Shown here one piece after another: positions 44,015-54,109 of a DNA stretch of 64,000 nt. The position numbers and the translations under genes are program-made. The stretch is from Achromobacter sp. B7 (GTDB lineage: Bacteria; Pseudomonadota; Gammaproteobacteria; Burkholderiales; Burkholderiaceae_B): the NCBI RefSeq assembly GCF_003600685.1, contig NZ_CP032084.1:186001-250000 (forward strand), given 5' to 3'. The stretch's first letter is position 1. Each line of letters starts with the position of its first letter. Under the pieces are notes generated by a model. It was given only the letters and a program-made list of their open reading frames with translations. It was not told the DNA's origin and did not search any database.

Positions 44015-45069
44015 AGATCCTGCAACTGAACTTCGAAAAAGGCTGGCGCGGCGGCGAACGGCAGACGCTGTATTGCATGCGCGCGTTCCGCAAGGCCGGC
44101 CACGATGTCGAAGTGATGTGCCGGGAAGGCGCCCCGTTGGCCGAACGCGCGCGCCAGGAAGGGTTTGTGGCGCATACGCGGCGCAACGTGCCCGGGCAGC
44201 TGGCGTTTCTGGCGGGTGCCGGCCGCTATGACATCATCCACGCGCAAACCGCCAACACCATCACGTGGGCCGTGCTGACCAAATGGCTGCATCGCCGCCC
44301 CGTGGTGTTCTCGCGGCGCACGTCGTTCGTGGTCAAGCCCGGCGACGAATGGAAAACCGGCTTCAAGTGGCGCCACGCCAACCTGTTCGTGGCCATCAGC
44401 GAGATGGCCGCCAGCGAACCACGCCGGCTGGGCATTGAGCCCGTCATCATCCGCAGCGCGGTCGAACCGCACGCCATCAACGCCGAGAACGTCGCCAACC
44501 TGGTGCGTGAATTCGACCTGAGCGGCAAGAAAGTCATGGCCACGTCCGCCGCGCTGATCCGCGACAAAGACCCCGTGACGCTCGTGCGGGCCGTAGGCGA
44601 GTTGGCCAAGACCCGCCGCGACTTCGTCTTCCTGCACTTTGGCGCCGGCGGCGACCGCGAACAGCAGGCCAAAGACGAAGCCCGCCGCCTGGGCATCGAA
44701 GACGTCTACCGCTTTGCGGGCTTTCGCAAAGGCGTCGAAGACTTCTACAGCATCCTTGACGTGTTCGTCATGAGCTCCGAAGAAGAAGCGCTGGGCAGCA
44801 GCGTGCTGGACGCCTTCTTGCAGCATGTGCCGGTGGTGTCCACCGATGCGGGCGGCCTGAAGGAAAGTCTGGCCGACGGCCGCGGCGTGCTGGTGGCCGT
44901 GGGCGACCACCAGGCCATGGCCGCCGGCATGGCCCGCTGCCTGGACGACGTGGCCTTCCGGCAAGACATCACACAACGCGCGTACGAGTACGTGAAAAGC
45001 GAACACGACGTGCAGAAGATGGGCAACCGCTATCTGGCGCAGTTCGAGCGCTTGTTGGGTCCCGCCTAG
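44011..45069 (+). CDS. GT4-family glycosyltransferase
   Basis: A 352-residue GT-B glycosyltransferase. The start [20 protein letters not shown] is the donor-free half with the GGGE loop. The second half has [20 protein letters not shown] and the ending motif of the E-x7-E class in [17 protein letters not shown], with the variant spacing [10 protein letters not shown]. The ATG overlaps the ugd stop. It probably uses UDP-glucuronate or a related donor in cell-surface glycan synthesis; the acceptor is unknown. Confidence 0.88.
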   Translation: MKILQLNFEKGWRGGERQTLYCMRAFRKAGHDVEVMCREGAPLAERARQEGFVAHTRRNVPGQLAFLAGAGRYDIIHAQTANTITWAVLTKWLHRRPVVFSRRTSFVVKPGDEWKTGFKWRHANLFVAISEMAASEPRRLGIEPVIIRSAVEPHAINAENVANLVREFDLSGKKVMATSAALIRDKDPVTLVRAVGELAKTRRDFVFLHFGAGGDREQQAKDEARRLGIEDVYRFAGFRKGVEDFYSILDVFVMSSEEEALGSSVLDAFLQHVPVVSTDAGGLKESLADGRGVLVAVGDHQAMAAGMARCLDDVAFRQDITQRAYEYVKSEHDVQKMGNRYLAQFERLLGPA

Positions 45070-45184
45070 CCTCTAAACGTTTTTTGCTCGACGCGGGGTA
45101 GTCCAAACCCGCTGCGGGCCTGTTGCTGGCGAATAGCGCCCGCGAGGCACAAGGGGACAACCTTGCGTCCACGCCGATCCCGCT

Positions 45185-45685
45185 TCACTCCCTGACATCA
45201 ATCCGCGTTTCGAATTTTGCCCGGTGCACCGAAAAGAACGTGCGCACGTTGCGCACGTTGGCCTGGGCGGTGAACGCGCGGTGGACCAGCGCGTGATAGG
45301 CGGGCATGTCCTTTACTTGGGCGATCACCACGAAATCCGGTCCGGGCGACACCCGGTAGCACTGCAAGACCGCGGGCTCGGTCAGCATGCTTTGCTCGAA
45401 CGCGTCCAGGCTTTCGGCGGCCTGGACGTCCAGGGTGATTTCCACGATTGCCGTCAACGTGCTGCCCAGCTTTTCGGCCGCCAGGATGGCGACTTGGCGG
45501 GCGATGACGCCTTCGTCCACCAGGCGCCGCACGCGACGCAGGCACGTGGGAGGCGACGCATGCACGCGCGCGGCCAGGTCCTGATTCGTCAGTGAACTGT
45601 CTACTTGAAGTTGCTCAAGGATACGCAGGTCCAGATCGTCCAGTTCCGGCTGCGGCAAAGCGGGAGGGTGCGTCGGGTTTTGCAT
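45185..45685 (-). CDS. Lrp/AsnC-family transcriptional regulator
   Basis: A 166-residue regulator: winged helix-turn-helix (LDLRILEQLQVDSSLTNQDL, then VHASPPTCLRRVRRLVDEG) and a C-terminal RAM (amino-acid-binding) domain with RVSPGPDFVVIAQVKDMPAY. Feast/famine regulators usually respond to amino acids and control their own or a neighbouring gene. It is divergent from glmS across a 150-base AT-rich spacer. Confidence 0.93.
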   Translation of the reverse strand: MQNPTHPPALPQPELDDLDLRILEQLQVDSSLTNQDLAARVHASPPTCLRRVRRLVDEGVIARQVAILAAEKLGSTLTAIVEITLDVQAAESLDAFEQSMLTEPAVLQCYRVSPGPDFVVIAQVKDMPAYHALVHRAFTAQANVRNVRTFFSVHRAKFETRIDVRE

Positions 45686-45835
45686 GATTAATTCAAAAAT
45701 CTCGGTTCTACGAAAGATAATTTAATCACAAATACGTAAGTAAATTAAATTCCAAACGAAGCAATAATAAGAAATCATATTTCTTGGCGCCTCGCGCACA
45801 ATGCGTCGGTACCCGAACTTAAGTGGAGTTTTCCT
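45686..45835. promoter_or_regulatory. AT-rich divergent spacer between the Lrp-type gene and glmS
   Basis: This 150-base spacer is strikingly AT-rich compared with flanking genes. It contains AATTTA-N16-TAAATT and other A/T tracts as favoured by Lrp-type proteins, and must hold both promoters. A ribosome site AGTGGAG lies before glmS. No glmS ribozyme is expected (these are Gram-positive) and none was seen. Confidence 0.55.
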
Positions 45836-47668
<1,833 letters not shown>

Positions 47669-47716
47669 CGCCGAGGTTCATCTTTCAGGTTCTGAAAACG
47701 AGAAAAAGGGGCTGCC

Positions 47717-48649
47717 ATGCCACGTCCCGATCTCAATCTTCTGCTGGCGCTCGATGCGCTGCTCGACGAGGGCAGCGTCATCGGCGCCGCGCGCCGCATG
47801 CACCTGAGCGCGCCGGCGATGAGCCGCACCTTGAGCCGCATCCGGGAGGCGCTGGGCGATCCCGTGTTCGTCCAGGTCGGTCGCAAGCTCATGCCGACAC
47901 CGAAAGCGTTGGCATTGCGCGAGCAAGTGCGCGCGGCGGTCGAACAGGCCTCGCAGGTGTTCGCTACCGATGCCCAGATCGACCTGAAATTGCTGGATCG
48001 GCGTTTCAATGTCCGCGCCACCGATGAGTTTGTGAGCATCCATCTGGGTCATCTCCTGGATGCGATGGCGCGCGAGATGCCACGGGCGATGCTGCGCTTT
48101 TCGCCAGAGGAAGACGACGTGGACGAAGAGGCGCTGCGCAGTGGCCGCATCGACCTGTTCATCAGCGCCTCGCGCAAGCTGGGGCCCGAGATTCGTGTGC
48201 AGCCCCTGTTCACCACGACGTTCGTGGGCGTCGCGCGCGCCAACCATCCGATTTTCGACGACGAGATCACGTCCGAACGCCTCACGCGCTGGGAACACAT
48301 CAACGTGTCGCGGCGCGGCAAGGCCGCGGGGCCGCTCGATGCCGCGCTGGAGGCGCAGGGGCTGCGTCGGCACGTTGCCCTGGTAGTGCCCAATCCGTAC
48401 ACGGCGCTGTTCGCGTTGCAGGATTCGGATCTGCTGCTGCCCTTGCCCCGGCATCTGGCCAGCACCGCGCTGTCCGCGGGCCTGCGCATTCGCGTGTTCG
48501 ACCTGCCGACACCGCTGGAAACGGTGCTGCTGACACAGGCCTGGCACCCGCGCCTGGAGGGCGATCCCGCCCATCAATGGCTGCGGCAGACCATTCATAC
48601 GCTTTGCAACGAGAGCCAGGCGCAGGCGGCCAAGCGCGCCAAGCCATAG
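47717..48649 (+). CDS. LysR-family transcriptional regulator (efflux operon)
   Basis: A 310-residue LysR regulator: helix-turn-helix at about residues 5-62 (LNLLLALDALLDEGSVIGAA, then SAPAMSRTLSRIREALGDPV), then an effector domain of the NodD/PcpR-like branch. It lies just upstream of, and parallel to, an AaeXAB-NodT-type efflux operon, the arrangement of aaeR in enterobacteria except for orientation. The effector would be an aromatic acid by analogy only. Confidence 0.9.
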   Translation: MPRPDLNLLLALDALLDEGSVIGAARRMHLSAPAMSRTLSRIREALGDPVFVQVGRKLMPTPKALALREQVRAAVEQASQVFATDAQIDLKLLDRRFNVRATDEFVSIHLGHLLDAMAREMPRAMLRFSPEEDDVDEEALRSGRIDLFISASRKLGPEIRVQPLFTTTFVGVARANHPIFDDEITSERLTRWEHINVSRRGKAAGPLDAALEAQGLRRHVALVVPNPYTALFALQDSDLLLPLPRHLASTALSAGLRIRVFDLPTPLETVLLTQAWHPRLEGDPAHQWLRQTIHTLCNESQAQAAKRAKP

Positions 48650-48729
48650 CGCAAAGCTTGCCCCGATGCGTGCGTATCGCGCAATCGTTCGAGTGCAGTA
48701 AATACACTTTTCGGAATGATCGGCCCTGC

Positions 48730-48757
48730 CTACAGTGACGCGTATTGATCACTGTAG
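48730..48757. promoter_or_regulatory. 9-bp dyad operator before the efflux operon
   Basis: CTACAGTGA-N10-TCACTGTAG is a perfect dyad. The TACAGT in its left arm could be a -10 box for the operon, and the right arm ends 12 bases before the GTG start, near the ribosome site. The position fits a repressor operator. Confidence 0.65.
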
Positions 48758-48769
48758 AAGGGTTGCATC

Positions 48770-50920
48770 GTGCAGTCGGCGAACGTGCCTGAAGCGAATT
48801 CGGGCGTCTTTCCACGCCTTTCCCGGTTTCGCGAGCGGTTGGCGCGTGGGCTGCCATATCTCGATCTGACGACGCCACGCGCGACCTATGTGATGCGTTC
48901 GATCCTGGCCGCCTGGCTGGCCTTGGTGGTGGCTTATCTGCTGGAACTGCACGCGCCCTACGCGGCGGCTTCCAGCGTGCTGCTGGTCATCAACCCTGTC
49001 CAGGGCGGCGTGATCGGCAAGGGGGTGTGGCGGGTGCTGGGCACGCTGGCCGGAATGCTGGCCGCCTTCGTCCTGATGAGCGCCTTCGGGCAGATGCCCT
49101 GGCTTTTCCTGCTCGGGTTCGGCGTATGGCTGGGGGTGTGCGTGGTGGGCATGACGCTGCTGCGTCATTTCCGGGCCTATGGCGCCACGCTGGCGGGCTA
49201 CACCGTGGGCTTGGCGGCCTACGGCGCCATGCAGCATCCGGAACGCACCTTCGATCAGGTGATGGGGCGCGGCGCGTCGGTGCTGGTCGGCGTGGTCTGC
49301 CTGGCGCTGGTGTCGGCCCTGTTCAGCAGCCGCAGCGTGCATAGCCGCCTGGCCATACTGCTCGACCGCCTTGCGGCCGCCACGGCGGGCGTGCTGGCAA
49401 CGCATCACCAGGCCATTCAAGGTAGCGCGGCGCCGGGCGCCAAGCCGCTTGACGCCGGACGGCGTTCGCTTATCACCGAGCTGTATGGCGTGGACGATCT
49501 GCTGGCGCTGGGCAAGGCCGAGTCCGCCGATCTGGCCCACCGTGCCGGCACGGTGCGGCACACGATGGTGTCGTTGTTTTCCGCCTTGGTGGGCGGCGCG
49601 CCGCCCTGGTGCGAACACCGCGCCGGCCTCGCTGCGCTTAGTGCGTTGCAGCCGGAATGGGAGCAGGCATGGCGGGAGGTTGCTGAGGCTTTGGGGCAGG
49701 AACGCGGCCCGACCGATCGCGGCCCGACCGCAACGACGCGTGCCATCGGGCGGCTGATCGACCTGCGCGCCCGGCTGGTGGCCGTCCTTTCCTCGGCCTC
49801 GCTGGACGATGCCTCCGAGCAGGCCGCGCTCATGATCGCCGGCGATCGCCTGATCGAGCAGTTGGACGATTACCTGCAAGCCATCGACGGCATCAAGCGT
49901 TTCCACCAGCCCAGGCCGACGCCGGCGCGCGTCTCCGTGCCGTTTCACCGCGACACGGTGGCGGCTTTCCAGAATGGCGTGCGCGCGCTGTTGACGGTGT
50001 TGATGGGCGGCGCCTTCTGGATCGCCACCGGCTGGACGGAAGGCAACATGATGCTGGCGGGCTTGGCGGCGGCATGCGCCCTGCTGTCCACCGCGCCTAA
50101 TCCCGCGCTGGGTGCCGTCGAATTCATCAAGGGCACGGTGGCCGCCGTGGCGATGGCCTTTCTGTGCACCTTCATCGTGCTGCCGCACGTCTCGGGCCTG
50201 CCGCTGCTGCTGGTCGTCCTGGGCCTGTTCTGGCTGCCCGGTGTGTATGCCACCACGATGCCGCGTTATGCGCTGGCGGGCGTGGCGTATCTGGTGGCGT
50301 TCACGACACTGGCGGCGGCGGACAACCCCATGCGCTACGACTTTGCACTGTTCCTCAATGGCGCCGTGGCGTGGGTCCTGGCGACATGTTTCACGCTGCT
50401 TGGCTTCAGGATCGTGCTTCCGCGCAATGGGGCGCGCGACGTCACGCGCTTGCGCCGGCGCATCCGCGACGCGGCGCTGGGCACCTTGCGCGGCGTGCCG
50501 CCCGATGCATCGGCCTGGCAATGGCGACAACAACACCGCATCGCGCAACTGGGCGCCTTGCTCAGGACGCAGCCGCAGGCGATGGATCGCGCCATCGCCC
50601 AGGCGCTGGCGAGCCTGCATCTGGGTCGGGAAATCCTGCGCCTGCGACGCTGGCTGCGCCAGGCGCCGCAGCACGCCGAGTGGCCGCGCGTGGTGGCGCG
50701 CACGCTGCGCCATCTGCGCCGGCGGGTAGGGGATCCCGCGCGGGCCGCACGCCATGCCCGCCGCGCCGCAGCCGCCTTGGCGCGCTTGCCGGTGCGGTCC
50801 GGCGCCACGACGGATGACGTGCGGCGCGTGAGGGTCGTGCTGCTCGACATCGCCGCGCTGCTGGAACGCCATGCGAACGACGTCCCGTACCCCTCTGAAG
50901 GCCACACCCATGCTCAGTGA
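48770..50920 (+). CDS. FUSC-family (AaeB-like) efflux membrane protein
   Basis: A 716-residue inner-membrane protein of the FUSC/AaeB/YccS group. It has two clusters of helices (about residues 40-190 and 390-550), each with the FUSC pattern (AAWLALVVAYLLELHAPYAA, and ALLTVLMGGAFWIATGWTEG), and each followed by a cytoplasmic helical region. AaeB exports aromatic carboxylic acids in E. coli. The start is GTG at 48770 with AGAAGGG upstream. Its end overlaps the DUF1656 gene by 11 bases. Confidence 0.9.
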   Translation: MQSANVPEANSGVFPRLSRFRERLARGLPYLDLTTPRATYVMRSILAAWLALVVAYLLELHAPYAAASSVLLVINPVQGGVIGKGVWRVLGTLAGMLAAFVLMSAFGQMPWLFLLGFGVWLGVCVVGMTLLRHFRAYGATLAGYTVGLAAYGAMQHPERTFDQVMGRGASVLVGVVCLALVSALFSSRSVHSRLAILLDRLAAATAGVLATHHQAIQGSAAPGAKPLDAGRRSLITELYGVDDLLALGKAESADLAHRAGTVRHTMVSLFSALVGGAPPWCEHRAGLAALSALQPEWEQAWREVAEALGQERGPTDRGPTATTRAIGRLIDLRARLVAVLSSASLDDASEQAALMIAGDRLIEQLDDYLQAIDGIKRFHQPRPTPARVSVPFHRDTVAAFQNGVRALLTVLMGGAFWIATGWTEGNMMLAGLAAACALLSTAPNPALGAVEFIKGTVAAVAMAFLCTFIVLPHVSGLPLLLVVLGLFWLPGVYATTMPRYALAGVAYLVAFTTLAAADNPMRYDFALFLNGAVAWVLATCFTLLGFRIVLPRNGARDVTRLRRRIRDAALGTLRGVPPDASAWQWRQQHRIAQLGALLRTQPQAMDRAIAQALASLHLGREILRLRRWLRQAPQHAEWPRVVARTLRHLRRRVGDPARAARHARRAAAALARLPVRSGATTDDVRRVRVVLLDIAALLERHANDVPYPSEGHTHAQ

Positions 50921-51104
50921 ATTTTCGTTGGGCGGCATCTACCTGCCGCCGTTCTTTGTCTACGCCTGCCTGGCCTTGCCGATCTATATGGGCCTTCGCT
51001 TTGTGCTGGCGCGTTGCGGGCTGCTGCGTTGGGTGTGGCATCCGGGTCTGTTCGAGTTCGCCATTTCCCTTTGCCTTGTTTCCCTGTTGGTGCTTTATGT
51101 CTGA
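50910..51104 (+). CDS. DUF1656 (AaeX-like) small membrane protein
   Basis: A 64-residue protein with two predicted helices, beginning MLSEFSLGGIYLPPFFVYAC, the AaeX/DUF1656 pattern. It overlaps both the FUSC gene (11 bases) and the membrane-fusion protein gene (8 bases). Such small proteins always go with AaeA/AaeB-type pumps; the role is unknown. Confidence 0.85.
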   Translation: MLSEFSLGGIYLPPFFVYACLALPIYMGLRFVLARCGLLRWVWHPGLFEFAISLCLVSLLVLYV

Positions 51105-52026
51105 ACGCTTATTTCCCGCCAAGCTGCTGCTGCGGGCAGGACTCACCCTTGCGGTGGTCGTTGCTGCCGGCTTTCTGGTCACTGCGCTGTGGCGCGCCTA
51201 CGTCGTCGCCCCGTGGACCCGTGATGGCCGTGTCAGCGCGCAAATCGTACGTATCGCTCCCGAGGTGTCAGGCACCGTCGTCCAGGTCTCGGTCATGGAC
51301 GATCAATACGTCAAACAGGGCGACCTGCTCTATCGCATCGACAATGCCGGCTTCGCGCTGGCATTGGCCCAGGCCGAAGCGCAGTTGGCGTCAGCCGAGG
51401 TGTTCTTGCGCCAGAAAACCGAAGAGGCGCGGCGGCGCCGTGGCATGGAAAGCCTGGTGCCGGCCGAGGACATCCAGCGGGCGAACCAGGCGGTCGCCAT
51501 CGCGCGGTCCGACCTACGCAGTGCACAGGTCGCCGTGGACAGGGCGAAGCTGGATCAAGCACGCACCGAACTGCGCGCGCCAACCGATGGCTACATCACG
51601 CGCCTGAGGTTGAACAAGGGCGACTACGCCGTGACGGGCCAGCCCAACATCGCGCTGATCGATGCCCACAGCTTCTGGATCACCGGTTACTTCGAGGAAA
51701 CCAAACTGCGCGGCATCCAACCCGGTGCGGCGGCGCGGATCCGCCTGATGGGGTTCGACCAGGTATTGCCGGGGCGGGTGGCCAGCATCGGGCGAGGCAT
51801 TACCGACAGCAACCAGCAGGCCGACGCGCAGGGTCTGCCCAGCGTGGAACCCAGCTTCAGCTGGGTCCGGCTGGCGCAGCGCATCCCGGTGCGCATCGAG
51901 TTCGAGCATGTCCCGCATGACGTCGTGCTGGCGGCCGGCATGACCGGCAGCATCGAGGTCACGCCCTCGGCGGGTACGCCGGTGCCGCAGGGTCGGCTGA
52001 TCTCGCTGCTGCACGGCTGGTTGTAA
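51097..52026 (+). CDS. HlyD-family membrane fusion protein (AaeA-like)
   Basis: A 309-residue periplasmic adaptor: a membrane anchor (about residues 10-30), then the lipoyl half VVAPWTRDGRVSAQIVRIAP with PEVSGTVVQVSV, a short helical hairpin (AEEARRRRGMESLVPAEDIQ region), and the second half ELRAPTDGYITRLRLNKGDY. It links the FUSC inner-membrane protein to the outer-membrane factor encoded next. Typical for AaeA/EmrA-like adaptors; the hairpin is short. Confidence 0.92.
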   Translation: MSERLFPAKLLLRAGLTLAVVVAAGFLVTALWRAYVVAPWTRDGRVSAQIVRIAPEVSGTVVQVSVMDDQYVKQGDLLYRIDNAGFALALAQAEAQLASAEVFLRQKTEEARRRRGMESLVPAEDIQRANQAVAIARSDLRSAQVAVDRAKLDQARTELRAPTDGYITRLRLNKGDYAVTGQPNIALIDAHSFWITGYFEETKLRGIQPGAAARIRLMGFDQVLPGRVASIGRGITDSNQQADAQGLPSVEPSFSWVRLAQRIPVRIEFEHVPHDVVLAAGMTGSIEVTPSAGTPVPQGRLISLLHGWL

Positions 52027-52036
52027 GGACAAGGCC

Positions 52037-53521
52037 ATGCATGTACCCATCCCTCGCACGCAAGCACGCCTTCGGCAGGCACCGCTTCCTTTTCTGTTGG
52101 CATTGCTGGCCGGCTGCACTGCCGTCGGCCCGGACTACCGCACGCCGACGCTGGATGTGCCCGCGCACTGGATTGAGGCCGACGCCGCCATGTCCGATGG
52201 CGACCACGATGGTTTGCGCACCTGGTGGCGCGCCTTCCAGGACCCCTTGCTGGACCGGCTGGTCGAACAGACCCTGGCGCACAATCAGGATCTGGACATC
52301 GCCTTGGCACGCCTGCGTCAGGCACGCGCCGAGCGCGTGCAAATTGCCTCGGCCGCCCTGCCCGAGGTCTCGGTCGGCGCCGCCGGCGAGTCCGCACTCG
52401 GCAGCAAGGCACTGAGCTCGCAGCCGGGCGGGCGGGCGCGAACCTGGCATCTGGGGTTCGATGCGAGTTGGGAGCTGGACCTGTTTGGCGGCACGCGCCG
52501 CGCGGTCGAGGCCGCCGACGCCGGTATCCAGGCGTTGGCCGAGGACCATCGTGCGCTGCAAGTGAGCCTGGTGGCCGAACTGGTGTCCGACTACGCCGGG
52601 CTGCGCGCCGCGCAACTGCGCCTGGCCATCGCGCAAGACAACATTCGTTCGTTGGCCGAGGCTGAACGCTTGGCCGAGCAGGCGCACCGCGGTGGTCTGG
52701 GCACGCTGGCCGACGTTACCCAGGCCCGTGCCGAGCGCGAGATTGCCGAGGCGCAGCCGCCCCTGCGGGAAGCAGACATCGCCCGTTTCAGCCATGCCAT
52801 CGGTGTGCTGACGGGCGGGTTTCCCGGGGACTGGCATGCAGCCCTCGCAACGTCCGCGCCAGCGTTGCCCATGCCGGCCGACTTGCCGCTGTCATTGCCT
52901 TCGGCCGTCATTCGCCAACGCCCCGACCTGCGCGCGGACGAACGGCGCCTGGCCGCCGCCACGGCGCAAATCGGCGTGGCACAGGCCGCACGCTTTCCCA
53001 CATTCCGTATTCCCTTGGGATTCGGCACCACCGCCAGCGTCATCCACGACCTGTTCTCAGGCGCCAGCCTGGCATGGTCGGCGGCGATGCAGGGCAGCCA
53101 GTCTGTCTACGACGCCGGCAGCGCGCGAGCCGGCGTGGCCGCGGCACAGGCCAACGCCGACGCCGTGCGGCGCGTCTACGAGCGGGACGTGCGTTCGGCG
53201 CTGCGCGACGTAGAGGACGCCTTGACGGCATGGACCAGCGAACGCCAACGGCAAGCCGCGTTACAGAAAGCCGCGACCGCCAGCCAACTGGCCCTGCAAC
53301 AAGCCACCCAGCTCTACGCGCGAGGGTTGAGCGCCTATCTGCCCGTGCTGGTGGCGCAGCGCAGCCTGAACCAGACGCGCGATGCCTTGGCGCTGAGTCA
53401 GGTGGCGCAACTACAGGGAGGCATAGCCTTGTACAAAGCGCTGGGCGCGGGCTGGTCGGACACGACATCGGTCGGCGAACCCGCCCAGGCGGCCGCCAAA
53501 GAAATATCGACGACGCAATGA
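52037..53521 (+). CDS. NodT-family outer-membrane efflux lipoprotein
   Basis: A 494-residue TolC-like outer-membrane factor. Lipobox LLAGC with Cys27, then the NodT start VGPDYRTPTLDVPAHWIEA. Two repeats of the efflux-protein fold follow, with LVAELVSDYAGLRAAQLRLA and, in the second, PDLRADERRLAAATAQIGVA. It completes a FUSC-DUF1656-HlyD-NodT tripartite pump. A long palindrome follows as probable terminator. Confidence 0.93.
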   Translation: MHVPIPRTQARLRQAPLPFLLALLAGCTAVGPDYRTPTLDVPAHWIEADAAMSDGDHDGLRTWWRAFQDPLLDRLVEQTLAHNQDLDIALARLRQARAERVQIASAALPEVSVGAAGESALGSKALSSQPGGRARTWHLGFDASWELDLFGGTRRAVEAADAGIQALAEDHRALQVSLVAELVSDYAGLRAAQLRLAIAQDNIRSLAEAERLAEQAHRGGLGTLADVTQARAEREIAEAQPPLREADIARFSHAIGVLTGGFPGDWHAALATSAPALPMPADLPLSLPSAVIRQRPDLRADERRLAAATAQIGVAQAARFPTFRIPLGFGTTASVIHDLFSGASLAWSAAMQGSQSVYDAGSARAGVAAAQANADAVRRVYERDVRSALRDVEDALTAWTSERQRQAALQKAATASQLALQQATQLYARGLSAYLPVLVAQRSLNQTRDALALSQVAQLQGGIALYKALGAGWSDTTSVGEPAQAAAKEISTTQ

Positions 53522-53588
53522 CGCCCTGATGCGGTGGAGACCTAAGTACGCGGCGCCGGCCATGAACGGTAAGCGTCTTTCATATCAA

Positions 53589-53622
53589 GCACTTGGCCCA
53601 CCGCATGCGGTGGGCCAAGTGC
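53589..53622 (+). terminator. 34-base perfect palindrome after the efflux operon
   Basis: GCACTTGGCCCACCGCA is followed directly by its exact reverse complement, forming a very stable hairpin, then GTTTGATGG. The U-run is weak. It probably ends the efflux transcript and shields the capsule region. Confidence 0.65.
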
Positions 53623-53691
53623 GTTTGATGGCAGCTGTTTGCAGGGCATTATCCGGCCGATTATGGCTGCCTTGTACACAACGATTTTGCA

Positions 53692-53719
53692 TTACAGAAT
53701 TATTGCTTTAGGCTATTAA
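53692..53719 (+). promoter_or_regulatory. Candidate capsule-operon promoter
   Basis: TTACAG (53692-53697), 16 bases, TATTAA (53714-53719). Other A/T-rich -10-like boxes follow downstream, so the true start is uncertain. Confidence 0.35.
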
Positions 53720-53893
53720 TAAATTGCCGCTGAACGGGCATTATGTTTTTCAGTATGGTTAAACAAAAATAAGAAATACCCTTTTTTATATTCACTCACA
53801 ATTACCCGGCGTTCCTGTGTTGCGGTTTGTGTAATGAATGTAATTATTTGAGGGAAATCCCGGGGTTTATTACGGGCGCTCTGACTCATTTCC

Positions 53894-53928
53894 ACAGCAA
53901 TAAAAATTTTTAGAAAGAATATTGCTGT
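53894..53928. promoter_or_regulatory. Dyad in the capsule leader
   Basis: ACAGCAATA and TATTGCTGT are perfect 9-base arms separated by 17 A/T-rich bases: a possible regulator site or RNA hairpin. Confidence 0.4.
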
Positions 53929-54027
53929 CTGGCCCCTCTACGATTCGTTGGCTCATCAAGAAACGGGTATGTATACGTTTCGAGCCGTAACTTTCCTTAA
54001 GTAATCAGTCCGCCCAATAGGGACAGT

Positions 54028-54053
54028 CGTATATCGATTTCGAATCGAATACG
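54028..54053. promoter_or_regulatory. Hairpin/dyad upstream of tviB
   Basis: CGTATATCGATT and AATCGAATACG pair around a TCG loop with one bulged base, about 57 bases upstream of the tviB start. It could be an operator or a leader-RNA structure. Confidence 0.4.
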
Positions 54054-54109
54054 CATCCTTGGGTGTCGATTTCTAGTGTCTACGACACGACGAAAACAGT
54101 GAGGCCCCC

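Larger units (their letters stand above)
53522..54109. promoter_or_regulatory. AT-rich control region of the capsule operon
   Basis: A 588-base stretch without a credible gene between the efflux operon and the capsule genes. After a terminator palindrome (53589-53622), roughly 53690-54060 is far more AT-rich than the rest of the window. It contains a probable promoter (53692-53719) and two dyads (53894-53928 and 54028-54053). The leader to the GTG at 54110 would be about 380 bases. No JUMPstart/ops motif was recognised. Confidence 0.7.

Noticed and set aside
45686..45835. glmS ribozyme or riboswitch upstream of glmS
   Set aside because: Spacer is short and AT-rich with no ribozyme core; that element is known from Gram-positive bacteria.
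48749..50938. Long minus-strand open frame opposite the FUSC gene
   Set aside because: Low-complexity Arg/Gln/His translation without domains; the plus strand has FUSC helices.
53529..53711. 60-residue open frame after the NodT gene
   Set aside because: It spans the perfect palindrome and has no ribosome site or family resemblance.
53522..54109. JUMPstart/ops (RfaH) element before the capsule genes
   Set aside because: The GGCGGTAG core was not found in the leader.
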